64,000 nucleotides of DNA from contig JAKTNV010000005.1 in the NCBI GenBank assembly GCA_022747635.1, positions 42,360,238 to 42,424,237 of the forward strand. The letters run 5' to 3'. The stretch is from Hetaerina americana. Taxonomy: Eukaryota; Arthropoda; Insecta; Odonata; Calopterygidae. The notes beneath the pieces are model-generated. The model had not been told where the DNA came from. It worked only from the letters and a program-made list of their open reading frames with translations, and made no database searches. A program made the position numbers and the translations under genes. Position 1 is the stretch's first letter. The number at the start of each line of letters is the position of its first letter. Shown here piece by piece: positions 50,445 through 59,233 of the stretch.

Positions 50445-50484
50445 AAAATTGTGTGGAAGTTAAAAAGTATATTCATTTAAACGA

Positions 50485-51013
50485 ACATGAACCTCCACAA
50501 AGTTGAGCCTGAGACCATAGAATTCATTACAAACTAGGATTTTGCTCTCTCCTTTTATATTGAATGCATGAGTAGTACAGTGTACCTTATCAAAGTAGAT
50601 TGTAAATGTTATTTCTCCCATATACCCAGGTACCATATCTCTTTTTTTTAAATCTTACTTTTGAAATTTATACATTATAAGTTGTTTCTTATGACTTTCT
50701 GAGCTAATTAATACTGTTTTTAGTTGTATTGCTACGTCCAATTAAATTGCAGCTAATTGAAAGTAGTTGTAAATGGCAAACAGTTAGATTTAGATATTTT
50801 TCAATTAAATTCTTTACTTTTTTAGTTTTGTCATTTACTTTTGCTTTCATTATATGTACTTGTATACTATGTGTATCAACAGGATCAAATGCATTCTCAC
50901 TAAAAATGAGATCAAGCTTCTGACCCCTAGAATACTGAAATCCATATCCCCAACCTTTCCATTGTCTCCCTTTCCATTTTCTCTTCTCATGAAAGTTATT
51001 GGCAAATTTCAAA
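50485..51013. other. no gene recognised
   Basis: AT-rich DNA. The minus-strand frame at 50704-51084 runs into the foldback repeat and has no known domain. Confidence 0.5.
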
Positions 51014-51102
51014 AAGTATTGCACTCTGGGATCATAGATTTTCGTGGCGTTCAGATGAAAGACTCTCCATTCTTGGGATGTCACCGCTTAGGTTGTTTTT
51101 CT

Positions 51103-51143
51103 GACAACAGTTTCGCCCATGTTTCAACGAGCGTCTTCAGGTT
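51103..51143 (-). ncRNA. hammerhead-like motif, left arm
   Basis: On the minus strand: CTGAAGA (51140-51134), stem II GCTC/GGGC with a 10-base loop, GAA, short stem III AC/GT, U as cleavage residue, then GTC. One extra C separates core and stem II, as in the copy at 13956. Stem I is weak here (GU with AC). Core bases are intact. Confidence 0.5.
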
Positions 51144-51149
51144 GACTTC

Positions 51150-51189
51150 GACCTGAAGACACTTGTTAAAGCACGGCGAAACTGTTGTC
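51150..51189 (+). ncRNA. hammerhead-like motif, right arm
   Basis: Stem I is GAC (51150-51152) with GTC (51187-51189). Core CTGAAGA (51153-51159), GAA (51178-51180), stem III AC-T-GT (51181-51185), cleavage residue T51186. Stem II is damaged relative to the left arm (CACTTG...CACGGC), so activity is unlikely. Confidence 0.45.
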
Positions 51190-51530
51190 AGAAAAACAAC
51201 CTACGTGGTGACATCCCGAGAATGGAGAGTCTTTCAAGTATTGCACTCCTTTTTCTAATACCAACTATCCTATTTCTGCACTCAATTCACTTGCACATGC
51301 AATCTGTTTCTTGTGAAGAGTCTGGATAAGATAACTATACCTCTAGTCCATTCCTAGTTCTGCAATACCTATGTTACTGTAATCCACCATCTACTGTCAA
51401 AGCCTTCTCAGAATTTAAAACTGAAGGCCTTTGGTTAAATTCTATACTCTTTGAGAAATTCCAAAGAAACTGCAGGAGATGCCACAACAGTAACTTTTAA
51501 CAGAGTCATCCACTAATATGCATTTCAATG

Positions 51531-51646
51531 CAACAATTTCAGAGTGTAAAAACCATTCGCCTTGACTAAAGCACTCAACTGGACATTGAGGTATCCGGGT
51601 TTGAATCCCAGTCAAGGCAAATGATTTTTACTCCCTGAAATTGTTG
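51531..51646. repeat. foldback repeat with a tRNA-like centre lacking the D arm
   Basis: 51531-51566 and 51611-51646 are imperfect inverted repeats of 36 bp. The centre 51559-51618 folds as acceptor stem GCCTTGA/TCAAGGC (7 of 7), anticodon-type arm CTCAA-CTGGACA-TTGAG (5-bp stem, 7-base loop with U33), and T arm CCGGG-TTTGAAT-CCCAG (4 of 5, B box). Only eight bases stand where the D arm should be. Probably a tRNA-derived repeat that lost its D arm. Confidence 0.7.
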
Positions 51647-51949
51647 TGTTCTATACTCTTTTCCTACATTTTATCCTGGTATCACATTCGCACATGCGCA
51701 GTCATCACTTTTATAAATTGAAACTTATTTTTACTTAATTGTCTTGTTCACCAATATTTTATTTATTATTCTTAGATGGCAACCTCTAGAACATGTAAAA
51801 TTACATTTGTGAGTCCATAATTCTTCCAATTAATTTCCTTTTCCTTCCCTAAATTGGTAATTAAAATTCACTTAATAAAAATTTGACCATCACACTCCTC
51901 CATAATAAATACTAGCAATTAGAGGGAAAACAAATCATACTTATAAATG

Positions 51950-53592
51950 CCATTCAAATGATATCATTACCCCAGGGGTTGATTCAGAAACAGATCATAA
52001 TTTATTTGCTATGGAATGCTGCTGAAAATTCAGAATGAGGAGAGTGAAAGTCCAGTGTTAAAGTTTTACTGAGAACAAAAAGGAAAAAATATTTTTTAAA
52101 TGCAAAAAAATCTGAGGATAAGATGGTAAAAACTAGGAGGAAATGGCGATGGACATGAAAAATGATATAGAAATAACAGCAAGTGAACAAAGAAGGGTAA
52201 ACAAATAGAGAAACTAGCTAGCTGCTTACTCTATGATAAACACTAAAAGAGTTCAGAAGCATGGATCTTATGGAAGAAGGATGGATGGAAGTATGGATGG
52301 AGAAAAGAAGAATAATTAATCACAGGAGAGATTATGAGGTGTATGAACATACAAGGAAATGAAAGAATATTACCATAAAGATAGGGAGAAGAATGTATGG
52401 AGTACTAAATACTGAATATCTAGTCAAAATAAAACAATTTTGAATGATCTCAAACTAACAACAAGGAAAATGACAGAACATAAAGACTGCAGGAAAATAA
52501 ATTTTATTTTACTTTGTGAATCAGCAATAGAAGGTTAATTAAGAGCTCAAACAGCTGTCTATATAGATGTAAATATGGTTTTAAATGAGGAGAAGAACAT
52601 AGGATGCCATTGAAATGATTAAAACAGTAGAAAGGCACCAAGAACATAATCAGAATGTCTCGTGTGCTACATAGATTTTTAAAAAGATATTCAAACAAGT
52701 AGGGTTGGCACAGTTGATGGGGAAATTATGGAATAAACAAGTAGACTTGAGGGATGATACCTTAATTCAAAGCTTATATATGAATCAGATAACACATGTC
52801 AAGTTAAGAGGGAGAACTGGAAATAGCAGTAATAAATAGAATAGCAAGAAAGGGTTGTCCCTAACTGCCAGTACTTTTTGATATTCTAAGGAAATTTTAG
52901 GTTGGAAATGGAAGGACTTGAACTGGGACTGAAAGTGGGCAGTGTGGGGATTAATTCAGTCAGGTTTGCATATGGTCAAGTAATATTTAGTCAGTAAAGG
53001 CATAGCAGTTATGATTGAACACTTTACAGGAGGAATGCAAGAAAATTAACTAAGACAATGAGATTAGAGAGAAAGCTAAGGCTAAGTTAAATAGCATATA
53101 AGACTGGAATAAATTGGAGCAAGTCCAGTTTACATACTTGGCTAAGCACTAGGAATATTGTATTTTTTTGGTGATGGTGACTCATTGAAATCATTACTGA
53201 GGAAGGCAACAAGAAATCACCTCAATCATAATTCCCATGATAAATACGGAAGAAAACATACACCTTTAAGAATATGAGACTTGGTCTTTGAGGCTAGAGG
53301 ATTAGAATAGATTTGAGGCTTTTGAGATATTCGTAGATGTGGCAGAGAATGGAGAAAATAAGTCAGACAGAGAGGAAGGAAAATGCTAAGGTTTTCAACT
53401 GGGTGGGCAAAGAGAGAAATTTATTGGATGAAATCTGAATAATGGAGAAGAGGTGGATGGAGGAAATATTGAAATTTAGTGGTATGTTAAAGGCCCTAAT
53501 AGAAAGGAGAATGTTGGGGAAGATGAATATGGGTTGGGAGAGTGGCTTTGTGAACAGCATGAAGCCATGAGAAAATAATGAAGAAATGAAGA
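51950..53592 (+). pseudogene. RTE-like LINE, decayed copy, left of the CR1 insertion
   Basis: Heavily decayed frames in family order. GVDSETDHNLFAMEC-like (51970-52020) corresponds to the endonuclease GVDADSDHNLIVMKC. Later come LGLKVGSVG- and GQVIFSQ-like polymerase pieces (about 52920-52995), TWSLRLED-like and FEAFEIFVDVAENGEN-like tail pieces (about 53285-53350) and ALIERRMLGK-like (53500). A GGCAACAAGAAATCACCTC segment near 53198 recalls the family leader. The CR1-type LINE inserted at 53607. Confidence 0.7.
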
Positions 53593-53723
53593 AAGAAATA
53601 GGAAGTCCCCATAATCTCACTCACTCACGGACCCTCAAGGGAGACGGACGTGTTTTCAAGCTGCGCATTAGCGACCGCTCGAGAGGTTTAGTGACCGCTA
53701 GAAGGCACAGTGCCTTGGGCGAA

Positions 53724-54815
53724 ATGGGAAAGGGCATGGCGGTGGATGTAAAGTGTGTTATTTGCCGTAGAAAATTGAGAAATGGAGTCCAGTGTAGTGG
53801 GTGTTGCTCTTGGTACCACTTTAATTGCTCTAAGAGTAAACTGGAGGATTGCGTGAGTGATAATTGGCAGTGCAGTAAGTGTGAAAGTCAGAAAAATCGA
53901 AGAGGTTTAGAAGAAAAGGAGGAGGTAATTGAAAAGCTGCAAGCGGATTTAAACATCGCTCGGAAGACAATTTTCAGTCTTTCCGCTGAAAATGAGGAAC
54001 TGAAAGCATCATTAACAGAGATGAGGCGGCGGGTGAAACAGCAAATCGAAGATGATCTCCACTTTGTCCGGAGGTGTGATAAGAGGAAACCGGAAGATTT
54101 AAGGCCGACCAGAAGTGGAACAAGCTCATGTGACGCGGATGCCGATCGGGCTGGAGGAATACGGGAAAGCATCCTACGGAGAGAGCAGCCAAAGAAGCGA
54201 GGAGATGGAAGGAAGGATAGGATAAATGTGAGACCGAAGAGGGAAGTGCTTCCGATGAGGGAGGTCATAGTGTCAAGGGAGGGGACGTCTCTTGGTGATC
54301 CAGGGCCACCCAAAGTGAAAATATTTGGTGATTCCATAATACGTTTCGTCGGAGATTGTGGCGAAAGTATCAATGAAGGCGTTCAGTGTTTTCCGGGGAT
54401 AAGAGTGGAACAATTGGATAATAAAATAGCTAATATGGCTAGTGATGGTGATGAAAGTGTTGTCATAATTCACGTAGGGACAAATGACGTAAAAAGTGCT
54501 AAGTCAGAAGACCATCTAATCGGTTTTATTTGGGATTTGGCGACCTCGGCCAAAAATAAGTTCAATAGTGCTCAAATTGTTATTAGTGGAATTCTTCGTA
54601 GAAGGGACATACATTGGAAGAGAATTCACGCCATCAACGAAGGAATAGAGTGGGTTTGCGTGCAACAAAGTCTGACATTTGTGGACCCAAACTGTTGGGT
54701 CGGTGATAGACACTTGGGCCGCGATGGAGTGCATTTAAACAGGAAGGGATCCCTGGTTTTGTCAAATCTGTTTAAAAATGTCGCACTAAAGCTCAGTGAG
54801 CAGGGAAACCTGTAA
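53724..54815 (+). CDS. CR1-type LINE ORF1: PHD finger, coiled coil and SGNH esterase
   Basis: RNA-binding/chaperone-type protein of the retrotransposon, 363 residues from the ATG at 53724. I prefer this to the upstream in-frame ATG at 53586, which lies in flanking DNA. Residues 11-53 form a C4HC3 PHD-type zinc finger (C11, C14, C24, C27, H32, C35, C50, C53). A coiled coil spans about 62-112. A basic linker (150-185) precedes an SGNH-type esterase domain (about 197-355) with FGDSIIR (nucleophile S204), HVGTND (N254) and GRDGVHLN (D334, H337). PHD-plus-esterase ORF1 is a described hallmark of CR1-like LINEs. The stop TAA overlaps the ORF2 start as TAATG. Confidence 0.9.
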   Translation: MGKGMAVDVKCVICRRKLRNGVQCSGCCSWYHFNCSKSKLEDCVSDNWQCSKCESQKNRRGLEEKEEVIEKLQADLNIARKTIFSLSAENEELKASLTEMRRRVKQQIEDDLHFVRRCDKRKPEDLRPTRSGTSSCDADADRAGGIRESILRREQPKKRGDGRKDRINVRPKREVLPMREVIVSREGTSLGDPGPPKVKIFGDSIIRFVGDCGESINEGVQCFPGIRVEQLDNKIANMASDGDESVVIIHVGTNDVKSAKSEDHLIGFIWDLATSAKNKFNSAQIVISGILRRRDIHWKRIHAINEGIEWVCVQQSLTFVDPNCWVGDRHLGRDGVHLNRKGSLVLSNLFKNVALKLSEQGNL

Positions 54816-57649
54816 TGGGCACAAGAGGTGGACCTCGCGATACCGAAGGAAAGAAAGGTAAGGGCTTAGTAGTTTTGCAGGTAAACTGCCGAAGTATTCT
54901 AAATAAAGTATGCCATTTCGAGACGTTAGTTGATGCATATAATCCGGATATTGTGATAGGTACGGAGTCGTGGCTAAGTGATCATATTATGTCAAACGAG
55001 ATTTTTCCTCAAAATTTGGCAGTTTACAGAAGGGCTAGGGATGGTCGTGGAGGGGGGATATTCATATGTGTAGATAAAAACCTAATAAGTACATTGGAAT
55101 GGGTAAGAAATGATTGTGAGATGATGTGTGTTCATGTTAAAGGTAGGAATGGAGGGAAAATTTTAAAAATAGTTGCTATGTACAGAAGCCCCAACGAAGG
55201 GATGTACGCAGTCGAGGTATTAGCAGACATATGCTCGGCTAACCCTGAGGGTCACACCCTCATAGCGGGGGACTTGAACCTTCCAGGTATTCAATGGTCG
55301 GCAGACGAGGTCACGGTGGGGGGTGGGAAGGCCCAAGAAATCGTTAGTCGTCTTATAAACGAGGAGGGTTTTGTACAGATGGTGGAAAAACCCACGCGCG
55401 GGGGAAACATCCTCGACGTCATACTTGTGAGACCGAAAAAGTGGGTAGGGGAAGTCGATGTCCTTCCGGGAATAAGTGACCATTCAGCTGTGCGTATGTA
55501 TCTAAACTGGGAGAGGGCTCAGTATAAGGGGCTAGTAAACAAAAAGATAGTTTGGCAATATAAACGGGGTGATAGGGAAGGGTTCCAGACCTTTTTAAGG
55601 GAAAAGTATTCGCAATGGGTAAGTGGTGGGCAGAATGTAGAAGAAATCTGGAAAACATTTAAGGGGATAATGGAGGAGGGATTAAATAAAGTTGTCCCGA
55701 AAAAAATTCTTAAAGAAAATACTGATCCAGAGTTCTACAACCGCAAAATTAGATCCTTGAAGAAAAAACTGAGAGTGATTCACAAAAAACGGAACGAGAG
55801 CTCGGAATGGCTCATAATTTACAAAAAATTAGTTCGTGAATTAAATAGAGAAAAGAAAATAGCCAAAGATAGTTTTCTACAGAAAATAATCGGGATAGAT
55901 AATGGAAATAAATTTTACAAGTACCTCCGGAGGAGGAAAGACAACAGGGAAAACATAACAGCTTTAAAAAAAGAGGATGGGACACTAATCGTTGATGATA
56001 AGGAAAAGGCTAATACGTTTAACAATTGGTATGCAAGTGTATTTAAGGTTATGGTAAATAAAAAGGATCCTGTAGATTCATCTCTGAGTCAACAAGGAGG
56101 CGAAAAAATATTAAATACCAAAAGTATTAAAACGACCAGCGCAGAAATTTATAAAAAAATTATGAAAATGAGGGCAAATAAATCAAAAGGGCCAGATGGT
56201 ATCTCAATTGACTTGCTTAAATTGGGCGGTAGTGTAGTTTCAAATTATATAAATCATTTATTCAATGTTACCTTAAACAATAATGCCCTGCCAAATGATT
56301 GGAAGGAGGCATATGTTACGCCAATTTTCAAAGGAGGAGATAAGGCACTAGTTGATAATTATAGACCGGTAAGCTTGACATCAGTTGTATGCAAGCTATT
56401 AGAAAAGATAATGGCTGATTATCTCTGGGACTTGTGGGAGAGTGAGAATTGGTTGTATAGTCGCCAATACGGTTTTAGAAAAGGGCACTCTTGCGAAACT
56501 CAGCTATTAGGGTTCTGCCAAGAAATGTTCGACTCTATGGATGCGGGAATAGAGGTGGATGCTATAATAGTCGACCTGTCAAAAGCCTTTGACAAAGTTG
56601 ACCACGATCTCTTAATGCTTAAGATGGGCCAATTGCCACTACACACAGATGGAAGAGTAATCTCTTGGGTCAGAAATTTCATGGAAGGTCGAACACAAAG
56701 GGTCAAATTAGGAGAAGTGTATTCTGAAAAAGCAAGGGTAACATCGAGAGTCCCACAAGGAAGCGTACTTGGCCCGCTCTTGTTTTTAATATATATAAAT
56801 GATCTCCCAATAAATATTAATTCTCAGATAAGACTTTTTGCAGACGACTGTATTATCTACAGGAAAGTCGAAAATGACAGAGACCGTGACAAACTTCAAA
56901 GGGACATTAATAAAATGGCAGATTGGGTGACAAAAAATGGGATGGATATGAATGTTAACAAATGCAAATCAATCACTTTTAGCAATAAGGTAATTGGAAA
57001 CAATAGGGAATATAAATTCTCAGAAAATGTTATTCCTAGAAGTGATACTGTCAAATACTTAGGTGTATATTTAACTAAGGACTTAGGGTGGGGGCTAAAT
57101 GTGGAGTGCATCTATAAGAAAGCTTTCAAAACTCTTCATTGGGTAATGAGAAACCTCAAAGGGAGCGTTAGAGCAACCAAGGAGAAGGCTTATCAGACCC
57201 TAGTAAGGCCAATTTTAGAGTACGCTTCTCTTGTATGGGACCCTCATGAAGAAGGTCATATTAAAAAACTGGAAAAGGTGCAAAGAAAGGCTGCCCGATA
57301 TGTACTGGGGAAGCATGGGAGGATGGAGAGTGTGTCTGACATGCTAGAAACGCTGGGCTGGGAACCTCTAGAATCTAGAAGAAAAGTAAGCAGACTTTGT
57401 GGAATGTTCCGAATTTTGAAGGGGGAGAAAGCTTGGGCAGATCTTAGGAAAGAGGCGGGGAACCCAAATTTTATAGGCAGAAATGATCACAAATTTAAGA
57501 TAAAATGCCGGGCACAGAGAACAAATAAAAAAAAATTTTCTTTTCTAAATAGAACAATTGTTAAGTGGAACACTTTACCTGCAAAAATATTCGAGCCCTT
57601 TCCTAACAGAGTGTATACTTTTAAGAATAGATGTAAGGCATATATGTAA
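54815..57649 (+). CDS. CR1-type LINE ORF2: endonuclease and reverse transcriptase
   Basis: A 944-residue polyprotein that nicks target DNA and reverse-transcribes the element RNA. The apurinic-like endonuclease (1-230) shows N24, E51 (IGTESW), D153/N155 (AGDLNLP) and S221-D222-H223 (SDHSAV). A basic linker follows (300-380). The reverse transcriptase (about 455-760) shows GPDGIS, NYRPVSLTSVVCKLLEKI, YGFRKGHSCETQL, DLSKAFDKVDHDLL, PQGSVLGPLLFLIYINDLP and the active site F675-A-D-D678. The C-terminal part has YLGVYLTKDLGW and VRPILEYASLVWDP. No stop or frameshift, full length for the family. Translation is probably coupled to ORF1 by the TAATG overlap. Confidence 0.95.
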   Translation: MGTRGGPRDTEGKKGKGLVVLQVNCRSILNKVCHFETLVDAYNPDIVIGTESWLSDHIMSNEIFPQNLAVYRRARDGRGGGIFICVDKNLISTLEWVRNDCEMMCVHVKGRNGGKILKIVAMYRSPNEGMYAVEVLADICSANPEGHTLIAGDLNLPGIQWSADEVTVGGGKAQEIVSRLINEEGFVQMVEKPTRGGNILDVILVRPKKWVGEVDVLPGISDHSAVRMYLNWERAQYKGLVNKKIVWQYKRGDREGFQTFLREKYSQWVSGGQNVEEIWKTFKGIMEEGLNKVVPKKILKENTDPEFYNRKIRSLKKKLRVIHKKRNESSEWLIIYKKLVRELNREKKIAKDSFLQKIIGIDNGNKFYKYLRRRKDNRENITALKKEDGTLIVDDKEKANTFNNWYASVFKVMVNKKDPVDSSLSQQGGEKILNTKSIKTTSAEIYKKIMKMRANKSKGPDGISIDLLKLGGSVVSNYINHLFNVTLNNNALPNDWKEAYVTPIFKGGDKALVDNYRPVSLTSVVCKLLEKIMADYLWDLWESENWLYSRQYGFRKGHSCETQLLGFCQEMFDSMDAGIEVDAIIVDLSKAFDKVDHDLLMLKMGQLPLHTDGRVISWVRNFMEGRTQRVKLGEVYSEKARVTSRVPQGSVLGPLLFLIYINDLPININSQIRLFADDCIIYRKVENDRDRDKLQRDINKMADWVTKNGMDMNVNKCKSITFSNKVIGNNREYKFSENVIPRSDTVKYLGVYLTKDLGWGLNVECIYKKAFKTLHWVMRNLKGSVRATKEKAYQTLVRPILEYASLVWDPHEEGHIKKLEKVQRKAARYVLGKHGRMESVSDMLETLGWEPLESRRKVSRLCGMFRILKGEKAWADLRKEAGNPNFIGRNDHKFKIKCRAQRTNKKKFSFLNRTIVKWNTLPAKIFEPFPNRVYTFKNRCKAYM

Positions 57650-57872
57650 TAATTTGATTGATGTGTGGTGTATGGTATTATATGTAATAGCTTAATTTTT
57701 TTTTTAATTTATCTTTTTTTTTCCTTGCTGATAAATGGTTGTAAATGGGATGGGGATTCACTTGTTTTGTTAAAGAGATTTGTGTTTTGAAGTCTAGTTT
57801 TATGTATTATCTTTTGCAATTATTTGGGACTTGTGTGCCACCTGACAATGTCTATCAGCACATGTGTATTTT

Positions 57873-57895
57873 TAATAATAATAATAATAATAATA
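57873..57895. repeat. (TAA)n tail of the CR1-type LINE
   Basis: About seven TAA units after TGTGTATTTT close the element. The truncated copy at 33530 ends in the same repeat. Confidence 0.9.
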
Positions 57896-57911
57896 CTAAG
57901 AAATAAAAGTC

Positions 57912-58470
57912 ATTTGGGACTGCCCAACAACTATCTTAAAAATAGATAGGACAATCTGATATGATAACAGAAATATTAAGTGAAGAATATTGGCAACAAA
58001 AGAAGAACTTGTAAGGAGGAGGAAATTAATCACATTTACTCTAAGTTGAGATATAAAGAAAAATTGTGAATAAAGACTAAAACATGAAGCATGCTAACTC
58101 CATCTACCTAACCACTGTACTTGTATGGATAAGAAACCTGGTCTTTTAGGCATGAGAATAGGCATACATTAAGTGGACTTTGTAATTTGGGTATGGAGAA
58201 GAATTCTGAAAGGATGTTAGACCGAGAGAAAGTCTAATTAGGAAGTTCTATATGGTAAGAGATGAGAGGGAGTTGCTAGATGAAATCTGAAGAGGGCAGA
58301 AATGGTGAGTGGAGGAAATGTTGAGAGGTACTGGGATGTTAAAACCTATAATTGGAAGGAGGAGTTAAGTGGGGTAGGAAAAGGAAGGTAAATTAGATTT
58401 TCAGGTGGTATGAAGGTTAACAGAAAGTATGTAGGGCTGAAGAAGGAAATTATGCATGCCGAAAGTCATC
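57912..58470 (+). pseudogene. RTE-like LINE, decayed copy, right of the CR1 insertion
   Basis: Decayed C-terminal fragments: ATKEELVRRRKL-like (about 57990), TWSF-like (58138), FVIWVWRRI-like (58185), SGGNVERYWDVKTYNWKE-like (58310-58360) and MKVNRKYVGLKKEIMHAE-like (58410-58460). These correspond to the tail of the protein at 13316. It may be the remainder of the copy at 51950, or a separate one, because the tail region appears on both sides. Confidence 0.65.
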
Positions 58471-59128
58471 TGAGACCGTCCAAAACTAGCATATACTAGC
58501 ATTTCACTGCATATTAGCGGCCACTTGCAGTGTGTCACCATCGGATTTCTTTCAAGGATATATTTCAACTAATTATTGGTTAGACTTGGCTAACCTCACA
58601 TACCTGACTATCCAAGAGTATTAATTTTTGAGTCCTACTTCGGAAATTATTACTGGGTAAACAGCAATGGTTCAGTTCCTGAGAAACCCAATGACAGTCC
58701 AAAAGAAACATTACCAGATTACAGAGGCTAAGGTGCTACTATGAGTATCCAGAATGCATATTTGATGCCAATCACCATGTCGATAACATCTTTAAAACAA
58801 AGATACCAAGTAAAACTATAAGATAGAAATAAGGTTCAAAGTTATGGGCATGGTTTAATGATAATAAGAAAAACTTCAATTTAAAAATTTTCATTTTTAT
58901 TTAATCTCTCTCTCTCTTTCTATTTCTTAGCTAAAACTAGATTGACACATGTGGATGGTGGATGAAAAAAATTACTGAACATTGAGACCTTGCAAACGAT
59001 ATCAATGGATTGATCAGAAATCCATTAACAATCCAAAATGATCATATTCCATGATCAATACATGAAGCATTCAGTCTTGTTAGCACCAGCAACTGACATC
59101 AGCATACTGATTAATAATGACTTTTTGT
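58471..59128 (-). other. 3' flank and UTR of the transferrin gene
   Basis: Contains the likely 3' UTR on the minus strand down to the poly(A) signal at 58901-58896. A (TC)n run lies at 58904-58918. Nothing else recognised. Confidence 0.5.
58896..58901 (-). terminator. candidate polyadenylation signal of the transferrin gene
   Basis: AATAAA on the minus strand, 228 bases after the transferrin stop codon, a usual 3' UTR length. No cleavage-site evidence. Confidence 0.45.
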
Positions 59129-59233
59129 TTAAGCATAGGTATCACAGTGAGACACAGAGTCCAAAATGTTCTCATAGCTTCTCATTATTTCAGCAACTTC
59201 AGCACCCAATGGCTTGAGACCCAAGGCATTATC
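59129..59233 (-). CDS. Tsf1: transferrin, terminal exon (34 codons and stop)
   Basis: Preceded by the acceptor TCCATTATTTTCAG. It encodes DNALGLKPLGAEVAEIMRSY, then ENILDSVSHCDTYA and TAA (59131-59129). It joins in phase 0 to DLLFK of the previous exon and gives LLFKDNALGLKPL, the standard transferrin ending before the last cysteine-bearing helix. Too short to stand out as an open frame. Identified from the splice phase and the family pattern. Confidence 0.9.
   Translation of the reverse strand, partial: DNALGLKPLGAEVAEIMRSYENILDSVSHCDTYA

Larger units (their letters stand above)
51014..51248. mobile_element. foldback insertion with 13-bp target duplication and hammerhead-like arms
   Basis: AAGTATTGCACTC occurs at 51014-51026 and 51236-51248 and brackets a 209-bp insert (51027-51235). 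Inside, about 51056-51143 pairs with about 51144-51236 as an imperfect palindrome of roughly 85 bp per arm. Each arm has a CTGAAGA...GAAACTG core (see 51103 and 51150). The duplication shows it arrived as a unit, already palindromic or becoming so during insertion. Confidence 0.85.
53593..57911 (+). mobile_element. CR1-type LINE, apparently intact, with flanking duplication
   Basis: The element body is 53608-57897 (about 4.3 kb). A short 5' UTR leads to ORF1 (53724) and ORF2 (54815), followed by a 248-bp 3' UTR that ends in (TAA)n at 57873-57895. Flanks AAGAAATAGGAAGTC (53593-53607) and AAGAAATAAAAGTC (57898-57911) look like an imperfect target duplication. Both ORFs are open and all diagnostic catalytic residues are present. 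The body keeps CpG in a CpG-poor neighbourhood, which suggests recent insertion. A truncated sibling lies at 33530-33798. Confidence 0.93.

Noticed and set aside
53586..53723. Upstream in-frame ATG for LINE ORF1
   Set aside because: It lies in flanking DNA, left of the apparent element boundary and target duplication. The ATG at 53724 starts just before the PHD finger.
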